A stretch of 64,000 bases of DNA from Methylobacterium platani. GTDB taxonomy: Bacteria > Pseudomonadota > Alphaproteobacteria > Rhizobiales > Beijerinckiaceae. The stretch covers positions 138,689-202,688 of the forward strand of contig NZ_LWHQ01000015.1 of the NCBI RefSeq assembly GCF_001653715.1, given 5' to 3'. Shown here piece by piece: positions 23,844-32,174 of this stretch; position 1 is the first letter of the stretch, and every line of letters starts with the position of its first letter. The position numbers were made by a program, and so were the translations under genes. The notes under the pieces were generated by a model. It ran no database searches and had not been told where the DNA came from. It worked only from the letters and a program-made list of their open reading frames with translations.

Positions 23844-24053
23844 GATGGGGCTCCCCGGAGGCCGGCGCGAAGCCTAATGCGTGCGGCTCCCGGCGGAAAG
23901 GCGCGGACGGCGCAAACTCTTCGCGTCCCCGCCCTGGGCGCCGCCCCGCGCGGCCCAATCTAGGAAGGCCCGATACCCCCGCAATCAGGATCGCCGCCCC
24001 GGCATGACCCGTTCCCGAACCGTCGCCCGGAGCCCCCGCGCAGGATCCTCGGC

Positions 24054-25820
24054 ATGACCCTCGACCAAGGCCTCGCCTTCGGCCTCATCGGGGTCACCGT
24101 CCTGCTCTTCGTCTGGGGCCGGCTGCCCTACGACCTCGTGGCGCTGCTCTCCCTCGTCGCCGGCGTGGCGCTCGGGCTGGTGCCGGCGTCGAAGGCCTTC
24201 GACGGCTTCGCCGACGACGTGGTGATCATCGTGGCGAGCGCGCTCGTCATCTCGTCGGCCGTGTCCCGCTCGGGCGTGGTCGAGAGCGCGATGCGCCCGC
24301 TCCTGCCCTATCTCCGGAAGCCCCGCCAGCAGGTGCCGGCGCTCGCCGGCGCGGTGATGGGCCTGTCGGTCTTCACCAAGAACATCGGCGCCCTCGCGAT
24401 CTTCATGCCGGTGGCGCTCCAGCTCGGGCGCAAGACCGGCACGCCGGCCTCGCTGCTCCTGATGCCGATGTCCTTCGCCTCGCTGATCGGCGGGCTCGTG
24501 ACGCTGGTGGGCACCTCGACCAACATCATCGTCGCCAAGGTGCGGGCCGACGTCACCGGCCAGCCCTTCGGGATGTTCGACTTCACCCCGGTCGGCCTCG
24601 GGCTCGCGGTGGCGGGCCTCGCCTTCCTGTCGGTGGGCTACCGGCTGCTGCCGCGGGACCGGCGCCCGGCCGGCTCGCTCGCCGCGGCGTTCCGGATCGA
24701 GGCCTACACCACCGAGGCCTGCCTGCCGGCGGAGTCACCCCTCGTCGGCGCCACGGTGGGCGAGCTGGAAGCGCTCGGCGACGGCGACGTGACGGTGGCG
24801 ACCGTGATCCGCGAGCGCTTCCGCCGCTACGTGCCGGGGCCGGACTGGCGACTGGCCGCCGGCGACGTCCTGCTGCTCGACGGCGAACCGGAGGATCTCG
24901 AGCGCCTGGTGGCGCGCGCCCGGCTGACGCTCGTCGGCATGCAGGCCGCCGGCGGAGAGATGATGGTGATCGAGGCGGTGATCCCGGAGGGCTCGGCGCT
25001 CGCCGGCACCACCGCCGCGGGGGTCGACCTCGCGACGCGCTACGGCACCGCGCTCCTCGCGGTGAGCCGCTCGGGCGCGGCGATCACCCGGCGCATCGGC
25101 AGCGTGCGCCTGCGGGCCGGCGACGTGGTGGTGCTGCGCGCCGAATCCGAGCGGCTGGCCGACGTGCTCACCGAGTTCGGCCTGCTGCCGCTCGCCGAGC
25201 GCAAGCTGGCGCTGGGCCACAGCCGCCGCAGCTACATCCCGATCGCGGTGCTCGCCGGCGCCATGGCGCTGGTCGCGCTCCACCTCGTCCCGGTGGCGAT
25301 GGCGTTCTTCGGCGCCGCGGTGCTGCTGCTGGTCCTGCGCGTCATGACCATGCACGAGGCCTACGAGACGATCGAGTGGCCGGTGATCGTGCTGCTGGGC
25401 GCCCTGATCCCGGTGAGCGACGCGGTGCGGGCCACCGGCGGCACCGACCTGATCGCCGGCGCGCTCTCGCACGCGATGCATTCGGTGCCGCCGATGCTGG
25501 CGATCGGGCTGCTGCTCATCGCCGCCATGGCGGTGACGCCGTTCCTCAACAACGCCGCGACGGTGCTGGTGATGGGGCCGATCGGCGCGAGCCTCGCCCA
25601 GAAGCTCGGGCTCAACCCGGACCCTTTCCTGATGGCGGTCTCGGTCGGCGCGGCCTGCGACTTCCTCACCCCGATCGGCCACCAGTGCAACACCCTGGTG
25701 ATGGGCCCGGGCGGCTACCGCTTCGGCGACTACGCCCGCCTCGGCCTGCCGCTCTCGATCATGGTGATCGTCGTCGGCACGCTGCTGATCAGCCTGTTCT
25801 GGCCGGTGGCGCCGCGCTGA
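24054..25820 (+). CDS. SLC13-family (Na+/anion) permease with two TrkA-C domains
   Basis: This 588-residue inner-membrane transporter has hydrophobic segments at both ends and a soluble central part. The N-terminal half carries the signature TLVGTSTNIIVAKV, and a second related hairpin SVGAACDFLTPIGHQCNTLV lies near the C-terminus, as in SLC13/ArsB-type carriers. Between them, about residues 210-380, are two TrkA-C (RCK-C) modules (GDVTVATVIRERFRRYVPG... and GSVRLRAGDVVVLRAE). Such proteins move sulfate, dicarboxylates or other anions; the substrate is not identifiable. The start ATG is at 24054. Confidence 0.85.
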   Translation: MTLDQGLAFGLIGVTVLLFVWGRLPYDLVALLSLVAGVALGLVPASKAFDGFADDVVIIVASALVISSAVSRSGVVESAMRPLLPYLRKPRQQVPALAGAVMGLSVFTKNIGALAIFMPVALQLGRKTGTPASLLLMPMSFASLIGGLVTLVGTSTNIIVAKVRADVTGQPFGMFDFTPVGLGLAVAGLAFLSVGYRLLPRDRRPAGSLAAAFRIEAYTTEACLPAESPLVGATVGELEALGDGDVTVATVIRERFRRYVPGPDWRLAAGDVLLLDGEPEDLERLVARARLTLVGMQAAGGEMMVIEAVIPEGSALAGTTAAGVDLATRYGTALLAVSRSGAAITRRIGSVRLRAGDVVVLRAESERLADVLTEFGLLPLAERKLALGHSRRSYIPIAVLAGAMALVALHLVPVAMAFFGAAVLLLVLRVMTMHEAYETIEWPVIVLLGALIPVSDAVRATGGTDLIAGALSHAMHSVPPMLAIGLLLIAAMAVTPFLNNAATVLVMGPIGASLAQKLGLNPDPFLMAVSVGAACDFLTPIGHQCNTLVMGPGGYRFGDYARLGLPLSIMVIVVGTLLISLFWPVAPR

Positions 25821-25916
25821 GGCCGGGGCCGGCATCCGGCGGGATTGCCCGTGCGTGACACCGTGTCGCCACGCTCGCGAATCGTGTCGCTCCCGGGGGA
25901 GCGATACAGAAGTGGC

Positions 25917-27059
25917 ATGACGGCGATCTGGCTCATCTTCGCGCTCATGACCGGCCTGGCGGTGCTCGCCCTGCTCTGGCCGATGTCGCGCCGCCCCGCT
26001 TTCGCGGCCATGCCGGAGGGCGAGGCGCGGATCGCCACCGAGACCGGCTTCTATCGCGACCAGTTGCGCGAGATCGACCGCGACGCCGCCCGCGGGCTGC
26101 TGGCCGCACCGGAAGCCGAGGCCGCCCGGGCGGAGGCGGCGCGCCGCCTGCTGCGGGCGAGCCGCGAGCCCGGCCGGAACCCGGGCGCGGTCGGCGAGCC
26201 GGCCCTGCGCCGGCGCCGCGCGGCTTCCGCCTTCGCGCTCTCGACGGTGCCGCTCGTCGCGCTCCTCGTCTACGGCATCTACGGCTCGCCCGACCTGCCG
26301 GCCCAGCCCCAGGCCGAGCGCCTGGCCCATGCGCGGGCCGCCGGCAACGACCTCGCGGCGGCGGTGGCGCAGATCGAGGCCCACCTCGCCAAGGCGCCGG
26401 AGGACGGCCGCGGCTGGACGGTGATCGCCCCGGTCTACCTGCGCCTCGGGCGCACCGAGGACGCGATCAAGGCCTACGAGAATTCCCTGCGCCTCCTCGG
26501 CGACGATGCGGGTCGCCTCGCCGATTACGGCGAGGCCCTGACGGCCGCGGGCGACGGCGTCGTCTCGTCGAAGGCCCGCGACGCCTTCGAGCGGGCGCTC
26601 CGCCAGGATCCCAAGGCGGTCAAGCCGCAATTCTACCTCGCCCGCGCCGCCGAGCAGGACGGCGACCGCGAGAAGGCCCGCAGCCGCTACGCGGCGATGG
26701 AGGCGGCCGCTTCCCCCGACGCGCCCTGGCTGCCGCTGGTGCGCGAGAGCCTCGCCCGCCTCGACGGCACCGCCGCGCCGGCCGCGCCCGCCGCTGCCAG
26801 GACGGGGATGAGCGACGAGCAGAAGGGCATGATCCGCGGCATGGTCGAGGGGCTGGCCCAGCGGCTGGCCGAGAAGGGCGGCTCGCCGGAGGAATGGGGG
26901 CGGCTGGTGCGCTCCTACATGGTTCTGGGCGATCGGCCGAAGGCGGAAGCGACCCTGGCCCAGGCGCGCGCGGCGCTCGGGAGCGATCCGGCCAAGGTCG
27001 GGCCGGTCGAGGAGGTGGCGCGGGAATTGGGATTGGACCCCGCGAAGGCGGTGCCGTGA
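25917..27059 (+). CDS. ccmI: Cytochrome c biogenesis protein CcmI (CycH)
   Basis: This 380-residue component of the haem-lyase complex presents apocytochrome c to CcmF/CcmH. Two N-terminal membrane segments are visible (AIWLIFALMTGLAVLALLWP and ALSTVPLVALLVYGIYGSP) with a cytoplasmic loop containing FYRDQLREIDRDAARGLL, typical of the family. TPR repeats follow at about 135-260 (GWTVIAPVYLRLGRTEDAIK and the following two). The C-terminal part (MSDEQKGMIRGMVEGLAQRL) is the periplasmic apocytochrome-binding extension. The ATG at 25917-25919 places the first helix at the N-terminus. It is separated from ccmE by a 640-bp repeat-filled gap. Confidence 0.9.
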   Translation: MTAIWLIFALMTGLAVLALLWPMSRRPAFAAMPEGEARIATETGFYRDQLREIDRDAARGLLAAPEAEAARAEAARRLLRASREPGRNPGAVGEPALRRRRAASAFALSTVPLVALLVYGIYGSPDLPAQPQAERLAHARAAGNDLAAAVAQIEAHLAKAPEDGRGWTVIAPVYLRLGRTEDAIKAYENSLRLLGDDAGRLADYGEALTAAGDGVVSSKARDAFERALRQDPKAVKPQFYLARAAEQDGDREKARSRYAAMEAAASPDAPWLPLVRESLARLDGTAAPAAPAAARTGMSDEQKGMIRGMVEGLAQRLAEKGGSPEEWGRLVRSYMVLGDRPKAEATLAQARAALGSDPAKVGPVEEVARELGLDPAKAVP

Positions 27060-27082
27060 CGAGCGCGACGGCCGCGCGCATC

Positions 27083-27503
27083 AACCCTCCCCCCTCTGCG
27101 CAGGGCTGTCCGGGGAAAATCCCTCTCAAAGTCAAGCGCGTCTCCCCTCTCCCATGTGGGAGAGGGGCCGGGGGTGAGGGTGACACGCTTCAGTGTGAAC
27201 CTCCGAGCGTGGTGCTGGTAGCTCGACAGGCGCGATCTATTCGGAATCGCATCACCCTCACCCCTACCCCTCTCCCACCCGGGAGAGGGGATCCCGCGCC
27301 ATTCCTTTTTCCCGGACAGCCCTGCCCTCTGCGGGGGAGGGTGGCCTGCGGAGTAGGCGCAGCGGGACGAAGTCCCGCCGAGAGGGGCAGCGCGACGTTG
27401 ATCCAGCGAGCGCCCTTCAGAACGCCTCGGTCTTTTCCGGAAGCGTGGTTCCCCTCTCCCGCCCCACTCCGTGGGGCACCCTCCCCCGCAGAGGGGGAGG
27501 GTT
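27083..27503. repeat. Intergenic palindromic repeat, family A, copy 2, interrupted by a family B element
   Basis: The ends AACCCTCCC at 27083 and GGGAGGGTT at 27503 mirror copy 1 (10165-10353), and the inner text aligns (GAGCGCCCTTCAG, TTCCGGAAGC, CCCCACTCCGTGGGGCACCCTCCCCCGCAGAG-like end). A family B element plus a 9-bp duplication accounts for the extra length. Together with short flanks it fills the whole 27060-27697 gap between ccmI and ccmE, in which I see no gene except a 12-codon frame. Confidence 0.75.
27101..27324. mobile_element. MITE-like element with 14-bp TIRs and 9-bp target duplication
   Basis: This 224-bp element begins CAGGGCTGTCCGGG and ends in its exact complement CCCGGACAGCCCTG; A-rich and T-rich tracts sit just inside. 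It is flanked by direct repeats CCCTCTGCG at 27092-27100 and 27325-27333. Removing the element plus one repeat restores an uninterrupted family A sequence. It has no transposase and must have been moved in trans. Inside are two pairs of long palindromes and the string GTGCTGGTAGCTC shared with 12688-12862. Confidence 0.8.
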
Positions 27504-27648
27504 CCCGCGGGCCCTTCGGAATCCTGAGGCCGACAATCATCCCGCCGCCAGCCCCCGCCTTTTTCCCGCCTCGCCAGATAAGCCCGGCCGGTGCACAACA
27601 GGCCAACAGAGCCGGCCACATCATGCCGGCCCCCGGGAGAGACGCCCC

Positions 27649-27687
27649 ATGACCCTCGCCACCTCCCTCCCCCTCCGCCGGCGCTGA
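27649..27687 (+). CDS. Possible 12-residue leader ORF before ccmE
   Basis: An ATG at 27649 opens a 12-codon frame ([12 protein letters not shown]) ending at TGA 27685-27687, 10 bp before the ccmE start. GGGAGAG lies 8 bases upstream of the ATG, a better SD than ccmE itself has. It could couple translation into ccmE after the long repeat-filled gap. Whether it is translated is unknown. Confidence 0.3.
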   Translation: MTLATSLPLRRR

Positions 27688-27697
27688 GATCCCGACC

Positions 27698-28213
27698 ATG
27701 ACGCGCCGGCGCCGCCGTTCCGTCCTCATCATCGTCTGCGGCGTCGTGCTGGCGGCAGCGCTCGGGCTCGTCCTGACGGCGATGCGGGACACCATCGTGT
27801 TCTTCCGCTCGCCCACCGAGGTGGCGAGCCAGAAGGTCGCCCCCGGTACCCGCTTCCGCCTCGGCGGGCTGGTCGAGGCCGGCTCGCTCAAGCGCGAGGC
27901 CGACGGGCACGTCGAGTTCGCCGTCACCGACACCGGCTCGACGGTGGCGGTGCGCTACCGCGGCCTGCTGCCCGACCTCTTCCGCGAGGGCCAGGGCGTG
28001 GTCACCGAGGGCGTGCTGCAGGCCGACGGGACGTTCCGGGCCGACACGGTGCTCGCCAAGCACGACGAGACCTACATGCCGCGCGAGGTCGCCGACGCCC
28101 TCAAGGCGCAGGGGCGCTGGCAGGAGGGCGGCCAGGCGGCGCAAGGCTCCCCGACGCAAGGCTCCCCGGCGCAAGGACAGGCCGGGCCGGTCTCGCGCAC
28201 CGCCACCCAGTAG
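27698..28213 (+). CDS. ccmE: Haem chaperone CcmE (CycJ)
   Basis: This 171-residue periplasmic haem chaperone accepts haem from CcmC and hands it to CcmF. An N-terminal anchor ([20 protein letters not shown]) is followed by an OB-fold beta barrel. The covalent haem-binding His122 lies in AKHDETYMP, with Tyr126 as likely axial ligand. The tail after residue 140 is a short imperfect repeat rich in Gln, Gly and Ser ([13 protein letters not shown]), dispensable in the family. The start ATG is at 27698. Confidence 0.93.
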   Translation: MTRRRRRSVLIIVCGVVLAAALGLVLTAMRDTIVFFRSPTEVASQKVAPGTRFRLGGLVEAGSLKREADGHVEFAVTDTGSTVAVRYRGLLPDLFREGQGVVTEGVLQADGTFRADTVLAKHDETYMPREVADALKAQGRWQEGGQAAQGSPTQGSPAQGQAGPVSRTATQ

Positions 28214-28399
28214 TCCCGTCCCGCACGGAGGCAGGTCTTGCCGCGGCGAGACCTGCTGCGGCGGAAGGTCTTGGCGGCGCGTCGCCGGAAGCGGACTAAG
28301 GTGACGGCCGCGATCCGCCGTGGCAGGACGCGGAGCCGGGAGAGCCGTCGGCCGATCTCCCGTCCCGATGGACAAAACGCTTACCGAAAGGTCGCCCTG

Positions 28400-30397
28400 G
28401 TGCTGATCGAGGTTGGTCACTACGCCCTCGCCCTGGCGCTCGCCCTGTCGCTGACGCAGATGGTGATGCCGATCTGGGCGAGCCGCACCGGCGACCCGGT
28501 CCTGCGCAGCGTCACGGTGCCGGCGGCGCTCGCCACCTTCGCGTGCATCGCCTTCGCGTTCGGGGCGCTGACCTACGCCCACGTCACCTCGGACTTCTCG
28601 GTCCAGAACGTCGTCGAGAACTCTCACTCGATGAAGCCGCTGATCTACAAGATCTCCGGCGTCTGGGGGAATCACGAGGGCTCGATGATGCTCTGGGTGC
28701 TGATCCTGGCGCTGTTCGGCGCCGTGGTGGCGCTCGCCCGCAATTCGGTGCCGCCGACCCTGCGCGCCAACACGCTGGGCGTGCAGGCCGCGATCACGGC
28801 GGTGTTCCTGCTCTTCATCCTGATCACCTCGAACCCGTTCGCCCGGCTCAACCCGGCCCCGGTCGAGGGGCGCGACCTCAACCCGCTGCTCCAGGATCCC
28901 GGCCTCGCGATCCATCCGCCGCTGCTCTATCTCGGCTATGTCGGCTTCTCGATCACCTTCGCCTTCGCCATCGCGGCCCTGATCGAGGGCCGGATCGACG
29001 CCGCCTGGGCGCGCGCCGTGCGGCCCTGGACGCTGGCGGCCTGGTGCTTCCTCACCGTCGGCATCGCCATGGGGTCGTACTGGGCCTATTACGAGCTCGG
29101 CTGGGGCGGCTGGTGGTTCTGGGACCCGGTCGAGAACGCCTCGCTGATGCCCTGGCTCGCCGGCACGGCGCTCGTCCACTCCACCGTCGTGATGGAGAAG
29201 CGCGACGCGCTGAAGGTCTGGACGGTGCTGCTCGCCATCCTGACCTTCTCGCTGTCGCTGCTCGGCACCTTCCTGGTGCGCTCCGGCGTCCTCACCTCGG
29301 TCCACACCTTCGCCACCGACCCGACCCGGGGCACCTTCATCCTCGGCATCCTGGTCGTGTTCATCGGCGGCTCGCTGGCGCTCTACGCCTGGCGGGCGCC
29401 GACCCTGCGCCAGGGCGGCCTGTTCGCGCCGATCTCCCGCGAGGGCGCGCTGGTGATGAACAACCTGTTCCTGTCGGCGGCCTGCGCCACGGTGCTGGTC
29501 GGCACGCTCTATCCCCTGGCGCTGGAATCGCTGACGGGCGAGAAGATCTCGGTCGGCGCGCCGTTCTTCAACCTCACCTTCGTGCCGCTCGCCGTGCCGC
29601 TGCTCCTCGTGGTGCCGTTCGGCCAGACGCTGGCCTGGAAGCGCGGCGACCTCGCGGCGGCGAGCCAGCGGCTGTTCGTCGGCTTCGCCATCGCCCTCGT
29701 CGTCGCCCTCGCGGCGATCGCGGTCACCTGGGGCGGGCCGGTGGGGGCGCCGCTCGGCATCGGGCTCGGCGCCTACCTGATCCTCGGCGCCGCCCTCGAG
29801 ATCGTCACCCGGGCGAAGGCGAGGAGCGTCGGCCTGTCGCTGCGCCGGGCCGCCGGCCTGCCGCGCTCGGCCTGGGGCACGGCGCTGGCGCATGCCGGCG
29901 TCGGCGTCACGGTGATCGGCATCGCCGCCCAGGCCTGGAGCGTCGAGGCGCTCGCCACCCTGCCGCGGGGCGGGGAATTGCGCGCCGGCCCCTACGTCGC
30001 GGTGCTGGAGGGCGTGCTGCCCCGCACCGGCCCGAACTACACCGAGACGGTCGCCCACCTCACCATCCGGGAGGGCGGCGTCCCGGTCGGCGTGCTGGAG
30101 CCGGGCAAGCGCTTCTACGCCTCGCGCAACATGTCGGTGAGCGAGGCGGGCCTGCTGACCATCGGGGTGAGCCAGGTCTATGCCAGCGTCGGCGAGACCG
30201 GGACCGACGGCCGCGTCGGCATCCGCCTCTACTACAAGCCGCTGGTGCTGCTCATCTGGCTCGGCGCCGTGGTGATGGCGCTCGGCGGCGGCCTCTCCCT
30301 GACCGACCGGCGCTTCCGCGTCGGCGCCCCGGCGATGAAGCCGGCGCCCCGCGACGCCGCCGGCCCGGTGCCGCCCCACTCGGTTCCGGCGGAGTAG
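28400..30397 (+). CDS. ccmF: Haem lyase subunit CcmF (CycK)
   Basis: This 665-residue polytopic membrane protein attaches haem to apocytochrome c in the periplasm. The WWD haem-binding motif is plain (GGWWFWDPVENASLMPW), and the conserved His-bearing loops include NHEGSMMLWVLIL and HPPLLYLGYVGFS. I chose the GTG at 28400 (VLIEVGHYALALALAL), with GAAAGG about 9 bases upstream, because it gives the family N-terminus and length. The open frame further upstream is basic and atypical. It is followed four bases later by ccmH. Confidence 0.92.
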   Translation: MLIEVGHYALALALALSLTQMVMPIWASRTGDPVLRSVTVPAALATFACIAFAFGALTYAHVTSDFSVQNVVENSHSMKPLIYKISGVWGNHEGSMMLWVLILALFGAVVALARNSVPPTLRANTLGVQAAITAVFLLFILITSNPFARLNPAPVEGRDLNPLLQDPGLAIHPPLLYLGYVGFSITFAFAIAALIEGRIDAAWARAVRPWTLAAWCFLTVGIAMGSYWAYYELGWGGWWFWDPVENASLMPWLAGTALVHSTVVMEKRDALKVWTVLLAILTFSLSLLGTFLVRSGVLTSVHTFATDPTRGTFILGILVVFIGGSLALYAWRAPTLRQGGLFAPISREGALVMNNLFLSAACATVLVGTLYPLALESLTGEKISVGAPFFNLTFVPLAVPLLLVVPFGQTLAWKRGDLAAASQRLFVGFAIALVVALAAIAVTWGGPVGAPLGIGLGAYLILGAALEIVTRAKARSVGLSLRRAAGLPRSAWGTALAHAGVGVTVIGIAAQAWSVEALATLPRGGELRAGPYVAVLEGVLPRTGPNYTETVAHLTIREGGVPVGVLEPGKRFYASRNMSVSEAGLLTIGVSQVYASVGETGTDGRVGIRLYYKPLVLLIWLGAVVMALGGGLSLTDRRFRVGAPAMKPAPRDAAGPVPPHSVPAE

Positions 30398-30401
30398 GCC
30401 G

Positions 30402-30869
30402 ATGGGCGCGCTCCGCTCCGCTCTCCTCGCCCTGGCCCTGCTCGTGCCGGTCGCCGCCGGCGCGGTCCAGCCCGACGAGGTGATGAAGGATCCGGGCATG
30501 GAAGCGCGGGCCCGGTCGATCTCGTCCGGCCTGCGCTGCCTCGTCTGCCAGAACCAGTCGATCGACGATTCCGACGCGCCGCTCGCCCGCGACCTGCGGC
30601 TGATCGTACGCGAGCGCCTGCGCCAGGGCGACAGCGACGGCGCGGTGGTCGATTACGTGGTGCGGCGCTACGGCGAGTTTGTGCTGCTGCGCCCGGTGCT
30701 CGCCTGGCACACCGCCCTGCTCTGGCTCACGCCGGTGCTGGTGGTCGGCCTCGGCGGCCTCGCCCTCTGGGGCGCCGCCCGCCGCCGCAAGCCGGCCCCG
30801 CCCCGGGCGCTCTCGGCCGCCGAGGAAGCCGCGGTCGCCGACCTGGTGCGCCGGGCCGAGCCGCGGTGA
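30402..30869 (+). CDS. ccmH: Cytochrome c maturation protein CcmH (CycL)
   Basis: This 155-residue thiol-redox protein reduces the CXXCH cysteines of apocytochrome c before haem attachment. It has a signal peptide (ALLALALLVPVAAGAVQ), the redox motif LRCLVCQNQ (Cys46 and Cys49), and a C-terminal transmembrane helix (LLWLTPVLVVGLGGLALWG) with a short cytoplasmic tail. This is the short, CycL-type form; the CcmI/TPR function is the separate upstream protein. It starts four bases after ccmF and its stop overlaps the next start (GTGA). Confidence 0.92.
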   Translation: MGALRSALLALALLVPVAAGAVQPDEVMKDPGMEARARSISSGLRCLVCQNQSIDDSDAPLARDLRLIVRERLRQGDSDGAVVDYVVRRYGEFVLLRPVLAWHTALLWLTPVLVVGLGGLALWGAARRRKPAPPRALSAAEEAAVADLVRRAEPR

Positions 30870-31861
30870 GCGGCAGCCTCACCGACATCGCGGGGATCCG
30901 CGTCGGCCACGCCGAGGATCGGCGCGCGCTCTCGGGCGTCACCGCGATCGTCTTCGACGCCCCGACCGTCGCGGCGGTCGACATCCGCGGCGGCGGGCCC
31001 GGCACCCGGGAGACCGATCTCCTCGATCCCGAGCGCACGGTGACCGGGGTCGATGCGCTCGTCCTGTCCGGCGGCTCGGTCTTCGGGCTCGACGCCGCCT
31101 CCGGCGTCGTCGCCCGGCTCGCCGAGACCGGCCGCGGCTTCGCGGTCGGCCCGGCGCGGGTGCCGATCGTGCCGGCGGCGATCCTGTTCGATCTCCTCAA
31201 CGGCGGCGACAAGGAATGGGGCCGGTACCCGCCCTATCGCGACCTCGGCTACGCCGCCGCGACGGCTGCCGGCGCCGGTCCGGTGGCGATGGGCTCGGTC
31301 GGCGCCGGGCTCGGGGCGCGCACCGCCAACCTCAAGGGCGGCCTCGGCAGCGCCTCGGCCCCGGTCGAGGGCACCGGCGTCCGCGTCGCGGCGCTCGTGG
31401 CGGTGAACGCGCTCGGGCGCGTCACGGTCGGGGACGGTCCGCATTTCTGGGCAGGCCCCTTCGAGGCGGGCGCCGAGTTCGGGGGCCTCGGCCCCGCATC
31501 GACGATCCCGCCCGATGCCTTCGCCTGGCCGAGGAAGCCGATGCCGGGCGCCAACACCACGCTCGCGGTGGTCGCCACCGATGCCCGCCTGACCAAGGCC
31601 GAGGCCCGCCGCCTCGCCGTGATGGCGCAGGATGGCCTCGCCCGGGCGATCGTGCCGGCCCATACCCCCCTCGACGGCGACCTCGTCTTCGCCGCCGCGA
31701 CCGGCGCCGTGCCGCTCGCCGATCCGGTCGGGGATCTGGCGCGACTGGGCGATGCCGCGGCGCGGGTGCTGGCGCGGGCGGTGGCGCTCGGCGTCTATCA
31801 CGCGAGCGCCCTGCCGGTGGCGGGGGCGCAAGCGGCGTGGCGGGACCGGTTCGGGGGTTGA
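30866..31861 (+). CDS. S58-family (P1/DmpA-like) peptidase, coupled to ccmH
   Basis: This 331-residue N-terminal-nucleophile hydrolase belongs to the DmpA/BapA (P1) group. The family N-terminus is seen in SLTDIAGIRVGHAED, with GGGPGTRETDLLDP and LSGGSVFGLDAASGVV. The expected autocleavage site is in NLKGGLGSASAPVEG, where a Gly-Ser bond would release the catalytic Ser. The family cleaves beta-peptides or D-amino-acid amides; the substrate here is unknown. It starts at GTG 30866 overlapping the ccmH stop by four bases, so it is translated with the ccm genes although it is not a known maturation factor. Confidence 0.8.
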   Translation: MSGSLTDIAGIRVGHAEDRRALSGVTAIVFDAPTVAAVDIRGGGPGTRETDLLDPERTVTGVDALVLSGGSVFGLDAASGVVARLAETGRGFAVGPARVPIVPAAILFDLLNGGDKEWGRYPPYRDLGYAAATAAGAGPVAMGSVGAGLGARTANLKGGLGSASAPVEGTGVRVAALVAVNALGRVTVGDGPHFWAGPFEAGAEFGGLGPASTIPPDAFAWPRKPMPGANTTLAVVATDARLTKAEARRLAVMAQDGLARAIVPAHTPLDGDLVFAAATGAVPLADPVGDLARLGDAAARVLARAVALGVYHASALPVAGAQAAWRDRFGG

Positions 31862-31904
31862 CCGCCCCGCTGTTCTTCCACCCTCCCCTTTCCCGCCTCC
31901 CCTT

Positions 31905-32009
31905 TCCCGGACGACCGGAGCGTCAGCGGAAGGAGATCCGGGATCCAGGGGAGAAGTGCCGCGAAGCGGCTCCATCTCGGCAACGTTGCAGACACGCAGT
32001 CGTCCGGGA
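31905..32009. repeat. Short intergenic repeat, family D (inverted ends)
   Basis: TCCCGGACGAC at 31905-31915 is the exact inverse of GTCGTCCGGGA at 31999-32009. Between them are GGAAGGAGATCCGGGATCC and CCGCGAAGCGG palindromes. There is no coding capacity. It lies 44 bp after the peptidase stop and next to a family C element; together they fill the 31862-32174 gap. Confidence 0.6.
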
Positions 32010-32020
32010 CAGGGGGGATT

Positions 32021-32139
32021 GATACCGCCGCGCCTTCGAACGGATCCGTTCGGAGGCGTCGGCCAAGCCCGAACGGGCGTCGGCGCTGATGCGCCGGACG
32101 CCTTGGCATCGACGTGTCGATGCCAAGGCGCGAGGGTAT
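32021..32139. repeat. Two-hairpin intergenic element, family C, copy 1
   Basis: The element opens ATACCGCCGCGCC and closes with GGCGCGAGGGTAT (near-inverse ends). Inside are a 16-bp perfect palindrome CGAACGGATCCGTTCG (32037-32052) and a long hairpin with 14-bp arms GCCTTGGCATCGAC / GTCGATGCCAAGGC (32100-32113 and 32116-32129). A second copy is at 57308-57438. It lies between convergent genes, downstream of the peptidase. Confidence 0.75.
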
Positions 32140-32174
32140 GAAAGAGCTGCGGGTGCCCGCTTCCGGGCGCCCCC

